A stretch of DNA of 64,000 bases, taken from assembly GCF_021391535.1 (NCBI RefSeq), contig NZ_CP090066.1, positions 372,001-436,000 of the forward strand. Direction: 5' to 3'. The position numbers and the translations under genes are program-made. This DNA comes from Aurantimonas sp. HBX-1 (lineage in GTDB: Bacteria; Pseudomonadota; Alphaproteobacteria; Rhizobiales; Rhizobiaceae). Each line of letters opens with the position of its first letter. Position 1 is the stretch's first letter. This document shows, in pieces, positions 1 to 8,398 of the stretch. The notes under the pieces were generated by a model. The model worked only from the letters and a program-made list of their open reading frames with translations. It was not told the DNA's origin and did not search any database.

Positions 1-1
1 T

Positions 2-766
2 CTGCAGGCGATGCGCCCCGGCCAGCAGCAGCAGGGCGGCGAGCAGAACGCCATGCAGGAGCAGATGAACAAGATGGGCGAGCTGCTGCAGCGCCAGCAG
101 CAGCTGATGGACCAGACCTACGATCTCGGCCGCCAGCAGATCCAGCGCCAGCAGCAGCAACAGCAGGGCCAGCAAGGCCAGCAGGGCGAGCCGCAGCAGG
201 GCGAGCCGGGCCAGCAGGGCGAGCCGATGACCGCCGAAGAGATGCAGGAGATGATGAAGCAGCTGCAGGAGCAGCAGGGCCAGCTGCAGGAGGAGCTGCA
301 GGCCATGCAGCAGGAGCTCGAGGGCATGGGCATGGAGCCCTCGGAGGGCTTCGGCGAGGCCGGCGAGGCGATGGGCGAGGCGGAAGGCGCGCTCGGCGAA
401 GGCAATGACGGCGAGGCCGTCGGCCAGCAGGGCCGCGCCATGGAGGCGATGCGCCGCGGCGCCCAGGACATGATGCAGCAAATGCAGCAGGCGATGCAGC
501 AGGGCCAGCAGGGCCAGCCCGGTCAGCCGGGGCAGGGCCAGATGGGCCAGGGCTTCAACGGCATGCAGCAGCGCTCGGGGCGCGACCCGCTCGGCCGCCA
601 GCGCCAGACCCAGGGCCCGGATTTCGGCCAGGATGTCGGCGTGCCGGACGAGATCGACACGCAGCGGGCGCGCCAGATCCTCGACGCCATCCGCGAGCGT
701 CTCGGCGACAGCCTGTCGCCGCAGCTGGAGCGGGAATATCTGGAGCGGCTGCTGCAGACGCCCTGA
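2..766 (+). CDS. TIGR02302 (DUF4175) family protein, C-terminal part
   Basis: The gene enters from outside the window; 254 residues are visible. They are dominated by Gln/Gly/Glu/Met-rich low-complexity sequence (repeated QQG and QQGEP units, and a long helical M/Q/E stretch), followed by a conserved tail with SGRDPLGR, GVPDEID and a final helix ending in ERLLQTP. This combination is typical of the C-terminus of the large membrane-anchored TIGR02302 proteins found in Rhizobiales, usually about 850 residues; their function is not established. The N-terminal membrane segments are not in the window. Family assignment is by recognition of the tail, with good confidence; function unknown. Confidence 0.8.
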   Translation: MQAMRPGQQQQGGEQNAMQEQMNKMGELLQRQQQLMDQTYDLGRQQIQRQQQQQQGQQGQQGEPQQGEPGQQGEPMTAEEMQEMMKQLQEQQGQLQEELQAMQQELEGMGMEPSEGFGEAGEAMGEAEGALGEGNDGEAVGQQGRAMEAMRRGAQDMMQQMQQAMQQGQQGQPGQPGQGQMGQGFNGMQQRSGRDPLGRQRQTQGPDFGQDVGVPDEIDTQRARQILDAIRERLGDSLSPQLEREYLERLLQTP

Positions 767-837
767 GGCGCCGCAGCCGCCGTGCCATCAGGCGCACGGC
801 GTGTCGGGACTCGGCGGGAAGCGGGGCGGCCGGCGGC

Positions 838-1269
838 TCAGGCGCAGCGGCGGGCGGCCATCGGCAGGATCGCCTCGGCCTCGTCCGGGACGCGGCCGTC
901 CTCGCGCTCGGCCAGGATGCGGCCGACCTCGCGGCGCAGTTCGGCGATGCTGAACGGCTTCTCGACCACGCCCTCGATGATCGCGGCGAGATCGTCGGCC
1001 GATTCCTTCTGCTCGGCATAGCCGGTCATCAGCAGGATGGGGAGTTCCGGCCAGGCGGCGGCGATCTCGTGGGCGAGCTCGATGCCGGTCATCGCCGGCA
1101 TGCGGATGTCGGACAGCACGAAATCGAAGCCGCCGCTCTCGGCGGTGAGCGTCTCGAGCGCAAGCTCGCCGTCCTCCACCGCGACCACCTCGTGGCCTTC
1201 GAGGCCAAGCGCCCGCGTCACGAGCAGGCGGACGCCCGGATCGTCTTCGGCAACCAGTATTCTCGCCAC
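838..1269 (-). CDS. single-domain response regulator, CpdR-like
   Basis: 143 residues forming one receiver domain: acidic pair EDD at 8-10, phosphoacceptor Asp54 in the SDIRMP segment, Thr82 in LLMTGY and Lys104 in EKPF. There is no DNA-binding output domain; about 25 extra residues follow the receiver. In alphaproteobacteria CpdR is a regulator of this kind, controlled by phosphorelay, which when unphosphorylated helps ClpXP degrade cell-cycle proteins. The location near a TIGR02302 gene and hpt matches cpdR loci I know from Rhizobiales, which is why I favour CpdR, but a different stand-alone receiver is possible. It converges with the TIGR02302 gene. Confidence 0.65.
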   Translation of the reverse strand: MARILVAEDDPGVRLLVTRALGLEGHEVVAVEDGELALETLTAESGGFDFVLSDIRMPAMTGIELAHEIAAAWPELPILLMTGYAEQKESADDLAAIIEGVVEKPFSIAELRREVGRILAEREDGRVPDEAEAILPMAARRCA

Positions 1270-1370
1270 GCCAGTCTCCTGCAGGTCGTCATAGCCGTGC
1301 GCGCATCAACCCTCAGCCTACGGCATGGGACTGACCTGGAGCTTAACGGATGGGGGCATTCTTCTCGAGT

Positions 1371-1775
1371 TCATCTAAGAAGCCGCCTTGCAGCAAAACT
1401 GGAGTAGGAAACCATATGTAACAGCAGGGATAATACCAATATCGCAGAAAAAATTAGCAAACTCGCAAGCATATCTATATCCATGTTAAACATGTATAAC
1501 ATGTAAATATATATTATTACCTCGGAAAGCACGAATACAATTGAGCTGATAATGACAATGTACCAATAATCTCGACCGAATGGCGAGGTGTGCTCTCGAT
1601 GGATAAAATATCTAAGAGTTACATAAGATGATGATGCCGCTACAAAGACGCTGATAGCGGAGCCGTTCGCCGGGATGGCCGGGAAAATAGTGAAAATGCC
1701 GAAAATCGCACATCGGATAATTACCAAAGAAAATAGATACGTCAGGCCATACCGGAAGAGCTCTGCTGACGGCAT
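1371..1775 (-). CDS. small four-helix membrane protein, uncharacterised (possibly ABZJ_00895 family)
   Basis: 134 residues with four hydrophobic segments at roughly 10-33, 38-58, 70-95 and 102-125, and a short basic C-terminus (SFAARRLLR), so an inner-membrane protein. The loop between segments two and three, RYFIHREHTSPFGRDYW, resembles the polar loop of the small ABZJ_00895-type membrane proteins, but this is a weak recollection. Base composition is strongly AT-rich compared with both neighbours, and the codon use is unlike the rest of the window, suggesting recent acquisition. It sits alone between hpt and the response-regulator gene on the same strand. No function can be assigned. Confidence 0.55.
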   Translation of the reverse strand: MPSAELFRYGLTYLFSLVIIRCAIFGIFTIFPAIPANGSAISVFVAASSSYVTLRYFIHREHTSPFGRDYWYIVIISSIVFVLSEVIIYIYMLYMFNMDIDMLASLLIFSAILVLSLLLHMVSYSSFAARRLLR

Positions 1776-1926
1776 TCAAATCTTCCTTCTACATTATCCA
1801 TCGGATAATCCGCCCGCGAAGGTCGTCGGCGCCTATATCATAGTAAGTAATTGCGAGAGCAACAGGCCCTGTCGTGGGTCGACCTACCCTTCATCTGCGA
1901 CCTCTATTTTTGTCGTGACGCTCCCC

Positions 1927-1964
1927 AGACGATCGCGTCCTCAATCGAAATGCTGCGATCGTCT
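1927..1964. repeat. inverted repeat between hpt and the AT-rich membrane gene
   Basis: Perfect 9-bp arms, AGACGATCG and CGATCGTCT, separated by 20 nt. It lies 43 bp downstream of the hpt stop codon and about 150 bp upstream of the membrane-protein gene. It could be a transcript-end hairpin for hpt (there is no T-run after it) or a regulator-binding site for the membrane gene. Seen directly; role inferred only. Confidence 0.4.
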
Positions 1965-2006
1965 AGTCCGGTATTGCTGCTGCCGGCAACTTGATAAAAG
2001 GGGTGA

Positions 2007-2543
2007 CTATTCCACCACCTTGCCGACGAAGGGCAATTCGCGGAAGGCGTGGGCGACGTCCATGCCGTAGCCGACGACGAAATAGTCGGGGCAGTCGAAG
2101 CCGACATAGTCGGCCTCGATAGCGGCCTGGCGCCGCATGCGCTTGTCCAGCAGCACGGCGATCTTCACTTCCTTCGCGCCGCGCCCCAGCAGCATGTCGC
2201 GGGCGAAGCTGATGGTGCGGCCGGATTCCAGGATGTCGTCGATCAGCAGGACGGTGCGGCCCTCGACCGGGCTCTCGACGTCGCGCAGCACGCGGATCTT
2301 GCCGGGCTCGGTGCCGGCGCCGTAGCTCGACAGGGTGATGAACTCGACCTCCGGGGCGAGGCCGGTGAGGTGCATGGCGCGGATCAGGTCGGCAGCGAAG
2401 ACGAAGGAGCCCTTCAGCACCGAGACGACGAGAAGGTCGGTGGTCGGCGTCGCGGCGATCTCCCAGGCGACGCGCAGCACCTCGGTGGCGATGCGCTTCT
2501 CGTCGAACAGCGTCTCGATGCTCTTGCCGCGGACGGTGATCAC
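2007..2543 (-). CDS. hpt: hypoxanthine phosphoribosyltransferase
   Basis: 178 residues, the usual length. It transfers the phosphoribosyl group of PRPP to hypoxanthine or guanine, recycling purines to IMP/GMP in the cytosol. Seen: the PRPP-binding motif VLLIDDILESGRT at about residues 99-111, the early LVVSVLKGSFVFAADL segment, and the C-terminal FDCPDYFVVGYGMD segment that contacts the purine. The start codon is GTG and overlaps the stop of the upstream gene by 4 nt (GTGA), so the two are translationally coupled. Confidence 0.92.
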   Translation of the reverse strand: MITVRGKSIETLFDEKRIATEVLRVAWEIAATPTTDLLVVSVLKGSFVFAADLIRAMHLTGLAPEVEFITLSSYGAGTEPGKIRVLRDVESPVEGRTVLLIDDILESGRTISFARDMLLGRGAKEVKIAVLLDKRMRRQAAIEADYVGFDCPDYFVVGYGMDVAHAFRELPFVGKVVE

Positions 2544-3295
2544 AGGCGGCCCGCCGCGAAGTCGACGGCGATGATGCCGCCGCTACCGGCGCGCACGGCC
2601 AGCGCCGAGAGGAACTGCACCGACTGGCCGGCGCCGAGCTCGCCGATGCCGGCGCGCAGCGGTTTGACCTGGCGACTGCCGTCAGGGGCGGTCATGACGA
2701 TGTGCATCAGCGGAACCTCGGCGGAAGCGGCGGCGACATTGGCGAGTCGCCCGGCGACCGTCAGTACGGCGCCGTCGCCGCGCGGCGCAAGGCTGGTCTC
2801 GACGTCGCTGAGGATCACGCCGCCCGCCGGCGCCATGACCAGCGGCGCCGCCACCGGGGCGGCCGCCATCCAGAGCAGCAGCACGGGCAGGGCGAAGACC
2901 CCGACGAGAAAGGCGGTGGCGATGGCGGCGGCGTCGCGCAGCCGCAGCGAGCGGGCATGGGCGATGACGGCGCGGGCGGCGCCGCCGGGCAGCGGCCGGG
3001 CGCCCCGCGGCGGCAGGCTCTGCCAGAGGAGGTCTGGCGCCGCGGTCCGGGGCTCGTGGCGCCGCGGGGCGGCCGGATCGACCGGCGCGCGGCGGCCGAA
3101 GGCGGCGCGGCTTTCGCCGTCATCGGCCGGGGCGGCAAGGCTGAGCCGGGCCGCTTCCAGCTCGGCGACGGATTTTTCCCGGCGGATGCGTGTCGTCACC
3201 TCGGCCGTTCCCTCGATCACCCGGGCAGGGGCGGCGGGGTCGGCATTTCGGCGGCCTGCGTCCGGTGCGGGCGAGGCTCGGCGGAACTCGGTCAT
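2540..3295 (-). CDS. DUF3426-like membrane protein lacking the usual zinc-ribbon
   Basis: 251 residues from the ATG at 3295. The N-terminal 120 residues are Ala/Pro/Arg-rich and disordered; one membrane segment follows at about residues 130-150 (ATAFLVGVFALPVLLLWMAA); the last 95 residues form a beta-rich domain (LTVAGRLANVAAASAEVPLMHI..., then a PDGS turn) that resembles DUF3426. In Rhizobiales the gene directly upstream of ftsE often encodes an MJ0042-type zinc-ribbon protein with this C-terminal domain; here neither this start nor the longer open frame (to 3430) contains the CxxC pairs. It is divergent from ftsE. Role unknown. Confidence 0.6.
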   Translation of the reverse strand: MTEFRRASPAPDAGRRNADPAAPARVIEGTAEVTTRIRREKSVAELEAARLSLAAPADDGESRAAFGRRAPVDPAAPRRHEPRTAAPDLLWQSLPPRGARPLPGGAARAVIAHARSLRLRDAAAIATAFLVGVFALPVLLLWMAAAPVAAPLVMAPAGGVILSDVETSLAPRGDGAVLTVAGRLANVAAASAEVPLMHIVMTAPDGSRQVKPLRAGIGELGAGQSVQFLSALAVRAGSGGIIAVDFAAGRL

Positions 3296-3449
3296 CGCAT
3301 CCTCCGGGTCATTCGCTTCAGAAACGGGTAAGGAAACATGCTTAACAAACGGTGAAGCCGGGCCCGGCGCCAGGGCTCGACGCGGCGGCCTGAAATGAAC
3401 ACAGTCCGGCGCATCCTGACGGCGAAGCAATGACGGGGGAAACGCTGGG

Positions 3450-4109
3450 ATGATTCGGTTCGAAAATGTCGGGCTGCGCTACGACATGGGACCGGAGGTG
3501 CTGCGCGATCTCTCCTTCGAGATCCGGCGCCAGTCCTTCCAGTTCCTCACCGGCCCCTCCGGCGCCGGCAAGAGCAGCCTGCTGCGCATGCTGTTCCTGG
3601 CCCTGAAGCCGACGCGCGGCCTGATCACCGTGCTCGGCCGGGACGCGGCGACGCTGTCGCGCGCCGACCTGCCGTCGATAAGGCGGCGGATCGGGGTGGT
3701 CTTCCAGGATTTCCGCCTGCTCGAGCACATGACCACCTACGAGAACGTCGCCCTGCCGCTCAGGGTGCGCGGCAAGGACGAGTCCAGCTACCGCCAGGAC
3801 GTGATCGACCTGATCAAGTGGGTCGGGCTCGGCGAGCGGCTGAACGCCTCGCCGGTGGTGCTGTCGGGCGGCGAGAAGCAGCGCGCCGCCATTGCAAGGG
3901 CGCTGATCGACCAGCCCGACATCCTGCTTGCCGACGAGCCGACCGGCAATGTCGACCCGCCGCTGGCGCGGCGCCTGCTGCGCCTTTTCCTCGAACTCAA
4001 CCGCACCGGCACGGCGGTGGTCATCGCCACCCACGATCTCGGCCTGATGGAGCAGGTCGACGCCCGCCGCATGGTCCTCGCCGACGGCAGACTGGAAATC
4101 TATGACTGA
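3450..4109 (+). CDS. ftsE: cell division ATP-binding protein FtsE
   Basis: 219-residue ABC ATPase of the usual FtsE length. Seen: Walker A GPSGAGKSS at 35-43, Q-loop in VVFQDFRLL, signature LSGGEKQR, Walker B ILLADEPT and the switch His in IATHD. FtsE partners with FtsX at the division septum and signals to periplasmic peptidoglycan hydrolases. The gene overlaps ftsX by 8 nt. A GGGGGAAA ribosome-binding site precedes the ATG. Confidence 0.95.
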   Translation: MIRFENVGLRYDMGPEVLRDLSFEIRRQSFQFLTGPSGAGKSSLLRMLFLALKPTRGLITVLGRDAATLSRADLPSIRRRIGVVFQDFRLLEHMTTYENVALPLRVRGKDESSYRQDVIDLIKWVGLGERLNASPVVLSGGEKQRAAIARALIDQPDILLADEPTGNVDPPLARRLLRLFLELNRTGTAVVIATHDLGLMEQVDARRMVLADGRLEIYD

Positions 4110-5091
4110 TCTCGCCGAACGGTGGCTGGACCTGCGCGAATTCGTCGAGCGCACGACGGGTCTGACCCGCCGCGAGCGTCCGGCCCCGATCGTGCCGCCC
4201 GCCAACGTCGCCGGCCGGGCGCTGATGACCGTCATCGCCATCATGACCTTCCTCGCCAGCCTCACCGTCGGCGCGGTGACGCTGGTCTCGGACACGGCCG
4301 GCCAGTGGCAGAGCGACATCTCCCGCGAGATCACCGTGCAGGTGATGCCGGACGATGGCGTCGACATGGCGGCGGCGCTGCGGAGGGTCCAGGAGATCGC
4401 GGTGGAGACCCCCGGCATCACCGGGACCTCGGTGCTCGACGACGACGCCACCAGCCGGCTGCTGCAGCCCTGGCTCGGCACCGGCCTCGACCTCGACGAA
4501 CTTCCGGTGCCGCGCCTCGTCATCATCGCCATCGATTCGGATGCGCCGCCGGACTTTGCCGCCTTCGCCGAGCGGATCAGCGCGGCGGTGCCCTCCGCGG
4601 CGCTCGACGACCACCGCGCCTGGGTGTCGCGGCTGGTCACCATGGCCCGCGCGATGGTCATCGCCGGCCTGGCGGTGCTGACGCTGGTGCTGGTCGCCAC
4701 CGTTCTCACGGTGATCTTCGCGACCCGCGGGGCGATGGCCGGCAACCGCCAGATCATCGAGGTGCTGCATTTCGTCGGGGCCCGCTCGTCCTTCATCGCC
4801 GGCGAGTTCCAGGGGCATTTCCTGCGGCTCGGCCTGTTCGGGGCGCTCGGCGGCGGCGCCGCCGCGCTGGTGTTGTTCGCGCTGATGGGCCTGTGGACGA
4901 AGAGCAACCAGGCGACCCCGGAAGCCGACCAGATCAGCGCGCTGTTCGGCTCGTTCGCGATCGGCTGGACCGGCTATGCCGGCGTCGTGGTCCTGATCGC
5001 AACCATCGGCGCGCTGACGGCGTTCACCTCGAGGATCACCGTCATGCGTCAGCTGGCGGCGATCGACATGATCTCGCCGGTCGAAGGGTAA
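4102..5091 (+). CDS. ftsX: cell division protein FtsX
   Basis: 329 residues. Membrane segments are visible at about 38-58 (first TM after a cytoplasmic N-tail) and three more at about 180-207, 240-262 and 290-310, with a large periplasmic loop between the first two; this is the standard FtsX topology. It forms the membrane half of the FtsEX complex that couples cytosolic ATP hydrolysis to activation of cell-wall amidases or endopeptidases. Overlap with ftsE supports coupled synthesis. Confidence 0.93.
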   Translation: MTDLAERWLDLREFVERTTGLTRRERPAPIVPPANVAGRALMTVIAIMTFLASLTVGAVTLVSDTAGQWQSDISREITVQVMPDDGVDMAAALRRVQEIAVETPGITGTSVLDDDATSRLLQPWLGTGLDLDELPVPRLVIIAIDSDAPPDFAAFAERISAAVPSAALDDHRAWVSRLVTMARAMVIAGLAVLTLVLVATVLTVIFATRGAMAGNRQIIEVLHFVGARSSFIAGEFQGHFLRLGLFGALGGGAAALVLFALMGLWTKSNQATPEADQISALFGSFAIGWTGYAGVVVLIATIGALTAFTSRITVMRQLAAIDMISPVEG

Positions 5092-5172
5092 GGTCCCATT
5101 AACCCTGAGCGCCCAGAGTCGGAACGGCCGGCGGTTCACCACTCCGCCGCAATCGCGGGAATAGACTGCCGA

Positions 5173-5877
5173 ATGACGATCTTCGCGCCGACCACCGACA
5201 GCCACGAACAGCAGGCGCCTCCGGCTGCCCGGCGGCGCCGGCGGCGGGTCGGGGTGATGTCGATCGTCATGCTGGCCTTCGTCGCGCTGTGCGGCTACCT
5301 CGTCGGCGGCTTCCTGCGCTTCACCGAGGAGGTCAACCTGCTCGCCAAGCCGGCGGCTTTCGCGGCCGCCGACGGCATCGTCGTGCTGACCGGCGGGGCA
5401 TGGCGCATCGATCACGCAATCGACCTGCTGAAGGAGGGACGCGGGCGCCGGCTGCTGATCAGCGGCGTCAATCCCGACACCAGCGTCGACGCGCTGGCGC
5501 GGCTCACCGACACCGACCGCAAGTGGTTCGATTGCTGCGTCGATATCGACTATGCGGCGCAGAACACCGTCGGGAATGCCGAGATCGCCGGCCGCTGGGC
5601 CCGCGAACAGGGCTTCCGCGACCTGATCCTCGTCACCAGCGACTACCACATGCCGCGCTCGCTGATCGAATTCGACCGGGTCGGCAACATCCGCTCGGTC
5701 ACGCCCTATGCCGTGCGGCGCGACGATCTGTGGCGGGGCGACGAGATGCCTTCGGCGCCCGGCCTGCGGGTCCTGGCGAGCGAATACGTGAAGCTGGTCG
5801 CGGCGCGCTTCCTGTCGACGGTCGGCATCGTGGCGAAGCAGAGCGTGTCGACCCGCGTCGCCGATCTGGCGGAGTGA
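5173..5877 (+). CDS. YdcF family (DUF218) membrane-anchored protein
   Basis: 234 residues. An Arg-rich cytosolic start (RRRRRVG) is followed by one membrane helix at about 28-48 and a DUF218 domain: GIVVLTGGAWRIDHAI at 73-88, LLISGVNPDT, then the NTVGNAE and VTSDYHMPRS segments typical of the family. Members of DUF218 (ElyC/SanA/YdcF) are linked to envelope polysaccharide or barrier functions, but the reaction is not known. It follows ftsX after 81 nt and precedes the acyltransferase, an arrangement conserved in Rhizobiales. Confidence 0.85.
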   Translation: MTIFAPTTDSHEQQAPPAARRRRRRVGVMSIVMLAFVALCGYLVGGFLRFTEEVNLLAKPAAFAAADGIVVLTGGAWRIDHAIDLLKEGRGRRLLISGVNPDTSVDALARLTDTDRKWFDCCVDIDYAAQNTVGNAEIAGRWAREQGFRDLILVTSDYHMPRSLIEFDRVGNIRSVTPYAVRRDDLWRGDEMPSAPGLRVLASEYVKLVAARFLSTVGIVAKQSVSTRVADLAE

Positions 5878-6002
5878 CGGCGCCATCATCGCGCCGGGCC
5901 CTCGATTTTCCCGCCGTGCCGGCGTAGACCCTGCAGCAACCGCTGGCGGGACGCAGGCTCCCGCATGGCCCAGATGACCGCCGCGGGAGCGATCCCTTGA
6001 TC

Positions 6003-6788
6003 ATGTTTCTTCGCTCGCTGGCCTTCAACGGCCTGTTCTATCTCAACCTCGTCGCCCAGCTGCTGTTCTATTCGCCGGTGTTCTTCTTCGTCTCCGAAGC
6101 GACCGGCTGGTGGATCGTCAAGAACTGGGCGCGCTCCAACCTGTGGCTGCTGGAGCATGTCGCGGGGATCCGTGCCGACATCCGCGGCAAGGAGAACCTG
6201 CCGGTCGGGCCGGCGATCATCGCGGCCAAGCACCAGTCGGTGTGGGACGTGTTCGCCTTCCTGCCGGATCTCGACCGGCCGACCTTCATCCTCAAGAAGG
6301 AACTGCTGGCGATCCCGTTCTTCGGCTGGTTCGCACGGCGCATGGGGATGATCCCGGTCGACCGCGCCAAGCGCGGCGGTGCCGTCGGCTCGATGATCGA
6401 GGGCGCCGAGAAGGCGGTGGCGGAGGGGCGGCAGATCGTCATCTTCCCGGAAGGCACGCGCACGGCGCCGGGGGCGGCGCCCGACTACCGCCAGGGCGTG
6501 TTCCGCCTCTACGAGGCACTCGGCCTGCCGGTCGTGCCGGTGGCGCTGAATTCCGGCCTCTACTGGCCACGGCGGAAATTCGTCCGCCGGCCGGGGACGA
6601 TCCGCGCCGACATCCTCGCACCGGTGCCGCCGCATCTGCCGCGGGGGGAATTCCTCGACCGGCTGCGCGGCGCGATCGAGGAGCGGTCGGCCGATCTCCT
6701 GGCCGAGGCCCATGCCCGCGACGGCTACGCGCCTGCTGCCGTGCCCGGCCAGGGCGCTCTCGGCAGCGGACCGGCCGCGCGACCCTGA
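6003..6788 (+). CDS. plsC: 1-acyl-sn-glycerol-3-phosphate acyltransferase
   Basis: 261 residues from the ATG at 6003; a TTG six bases upstream is possible but less likely. It adds the second acyl chain to lysophosphatidic acid to make phosphatidic acid. Seen: N-terminal membrane segment, the catalytic HX4D motif in KHQSVWD, the FPEGTRT glycerol-phosphate-binding motif, and the VPVALNSG segment. The position after ydcF matches related genomes. Several acyltransferases of this fold exist, so the acceptor is inferred from the family. Confidence 0.88.
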   Translation: MFLRSLAFNGLFYLNLVAQLLFYSPVFFFVSEATGWWIVKNWARSNLWLLEHVAGIRADIRGKENLPVGPAIIAAKHQSVWDVFAFLPDLDRPTFILKKELLAIPFFGWFARRMGMIPVDRAKRGGAVGSMIEGAEKAVAEGRQIVIFPEGTRTAPGAAPDYRQGVFRLYEALGLPVVPVALNSGLYWPRRKFVRRPGTIRADILAPVPPHLPRGEFLDRLRGAIEERSADLLAEAHARDGYAPAAVPGQGALGSGPAARP

Positions 6789-6792
6789 CCGT

Positions 6793-7305
6793 TCAGAGAC
6801 GGGCGACGACCTCCGACAGCCAGCGGTCCTTCAGCCCCATCTCGGTGATGTGCGCCAGCGCGCTGGTGACGTAGTCGACATTGGCGCCGGACTGGCCGTG
6901 CGCGCCGCGGACGATGGCGGCGGCCTCGGGCGGCGTCATGCGCCCGGCATACTGGCTGTGGCCCCGGTCGACGACATAGGCGAGGGCGCGGACATTGCCG
7001 CCGTCCTGCAGCCGCACCGGCAGATGCGTCTCGCGGTAGACATTGGTGACCAGCTCGCGCTCGCGCAGATAGGCGATCACCGCATCGGCCTCGGCCCCCG
7101 CCACCCGGAACGCCATGCCGACGCAGGAGCCGCCGCGGTCGAGCCCGAAGACCAGGCCCGGCCGCTGCGGCGTGCCGCGATGGACGTGCGAATGGATGCA
7201 GAGCGCCCGGTGATAGCCGGCGAGCCGCGCCGGCTGGCGGTCGAGAAACGCGAAACCCGGCCGCCAGATCAGCGAGCCGTAGCCAAACACCCATAAATCG
7301 TCCAT
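6793..7305 (-). CDS. ChaC-type gamma-glutamylcyclotransferase
   Basis: 170 residues. The N-terminal FGYGSLIWRPGF motif is diagnostic of the ChaC cyclotransferases, which cleave glutathione to 5-oxoproline and Cys-Gly in the cytosol; the catalytic Glu should lie in the middle of the domain (the RETHLPV/ADAVIAYLRERE region). The ATG at 7305 is preferred over the in-frame TTG at 7314 because homologues begin close to the YGSL motif. Convergent with plsC, only 4 nt apart. Confidence 0.87.
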   Translation of the reverse strand: MDDLWVFGYGSLIWRPGFAFLDRQPARLAGYHRALCIHSHVHRGTPQRPGLVFGLDRGGSCVGMAFRVAGAEADAVIAYLRERELVTNVYRETHLPVRLQDGGNVRALAYVVDRGHSQYAGRMTPPEAAAIVRGAHGQSGANVDYVTSALAHITEMGLKDRWLSEVVARL

Positions 7306-7367
7306 TGCCCTCAAATCGCCCTGTCCGTCGGCTCAGCCCGGCCGGGGGGCTCACAAAGGATACGACG

Positions 7368-8375
7368 ATGGCGGCGTCAAGCGGCTCGGCCCGGAAGGCC
7401 TATCTCTGGATCGTCGCCGTCGCGGTGGCGCTGTTCCTGGCGCTGAGCGGCGCCTGGTATTATCTGGCCGCCCAGCTCGAGGCCCGCGTCGATGCGGCGA
7501 TCGAAGATGCCGCCGCCGATGGGGTCGAGATCGGCTGCCCGAACCGCGCGGTGGTCGGCTATCCGTTCCGGCTCGGCCTGCGCTGCGACGCGGTGACCGT
7601 CGATCCGCGTGGCGAGGGGCTGCGGCTGACCGCCGGGGCGCTGCGGACGGCGGCGCAGATCTACCAGCCGACCCGGGTGGTCTCGGAACTCGATTCGCCG
7701 CTGATCGTCAACGCGCCGGAGGCGCCGCCGCTCGACATACGCTGGCAGCTGGCCCAGGCGAGCGCCAGCTTCTGGACCGAGGGGCTCGACCGCTTCTCGC
7801 TGGTCGTCGAGGCGCCGGACGTGGCGCTGGCGCAGCCGGCGGCCGGGCGGCTGGCGCTGGCGACGGCCGAGCATCTGGAAGTGCATGTGCGGCGGCGGGA
7901 CGCCGATCTCGACCTGGCGCTGAGCGACCGCGGCATCCGCATCGTGGCGCCCGACACGCCCCCGCTGCCGCCCTTCGACGTGGCGCTGGACGCGACGATC
8001 GCCGGTGCCGCGGACTGGCTGGACGGCGACGCCGGCGAGACGCCGCGCCAGGTGCTGGCCGGGCATGCGGCGACGCTGCGGGCCCTGAGCATCGATCTCG
8101 GCAATGCGCAGGCCGAACTGTCCGGCACCTTCATGTTCGACACCAGCGGGCAGCTTTCCGGCGATTTCGAGCTGGCGGTCACCCAGCCGCAGCAGATCGC
8201 GACGCTGGTGGCCGAGGCGCTGCCCGAGGCGGCGTCGGTGGCGAACTCCATCGCCACGGCGCTGAGCTTCGTCGGCCGGCAGGAGAATGGCCGGACGGTG
8301 ATCGCGATCACCGTCCGCGACGGTATCGTCGCCGCCGGTGTCATCCCGCTCGGCAGCATCCCGCCGCTGCAGTAG
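7368..8375 (+). CDS. DUF2125 domain protein
   Basis: 335 residues. An N-terminal membrane anchor or uncleaved signal (about 9-30, YLWIVAVAVALFLALSGAWYY) is followed by a periplasmic domain with GCPNRAVVGYPFRLGLRCD, the hallmark beginning of DUF2125 proteins of alphaproteobacteria, and long amphipathic beta-rich sequence. Function not established; the fold resembles envelope lipid-transfer-like AsmA proteins only loosely. The ATG at 7368 follows AAAGGA at good spacing. Convergent with tyrC. Confidence 0.8.
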   Translation: MAASSGSARKAYLWIVAVAVALFLALSGAWYYLAAQLEARVDAAIEDAAADGVEIGCPNRAVVGYPFRLGLRCDAVTVDPRGEGLRLTAGALRTAAQIYQPTRVVSELDSPLIVNAPEAPPLDIRWQLAQASASFWTEGLDRFSLVVEAPDVALAQPAAGRLALATAEHLEVHVRRRDADLDLALSDRGIRIVAPDTPPLPPFDVALDATIAGAADWLDGDAGETPRQVLAGHAATLRALSIDLGNAQAELSGTFMFDTSGQLSGDFELAVTQPQQIATLVAEALPEAASVANSIATALSFVGRQENGRTVIAITVRDGIVAAGVIPLGSIPPLQ

Positions 8376-8393
8376 GCCCGCCGTGACGGGCCT
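8374..8393. terminator. hairpin between convergent DUF2125 gene and tyrC
   Basis: Perfect 7-bp arms AGGCCCG and CGGGCCT around a 6-nt loop, starting inside the stop codon of the DUF2125 gene and ending 5 nt before the tyrC stop. It may end transcription from both sides. There is no clear T-run, so it is only a candidate. Confidence 0.4.
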
Positions 8394-8398
8394 CGCAG

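Noticed and set aside
2049..3398. Long plus-strand frame opposite hpt and its upstream gene
   Set aside because: Mirror of real genes on the other strand, with composition typical of antisense to GC-rich coding sequence.
4021..5889. 622-codon minus-strand frame opposite ftsX and ydcF
   Set aside because: Antisense to two clear genes; no recognisable domain.
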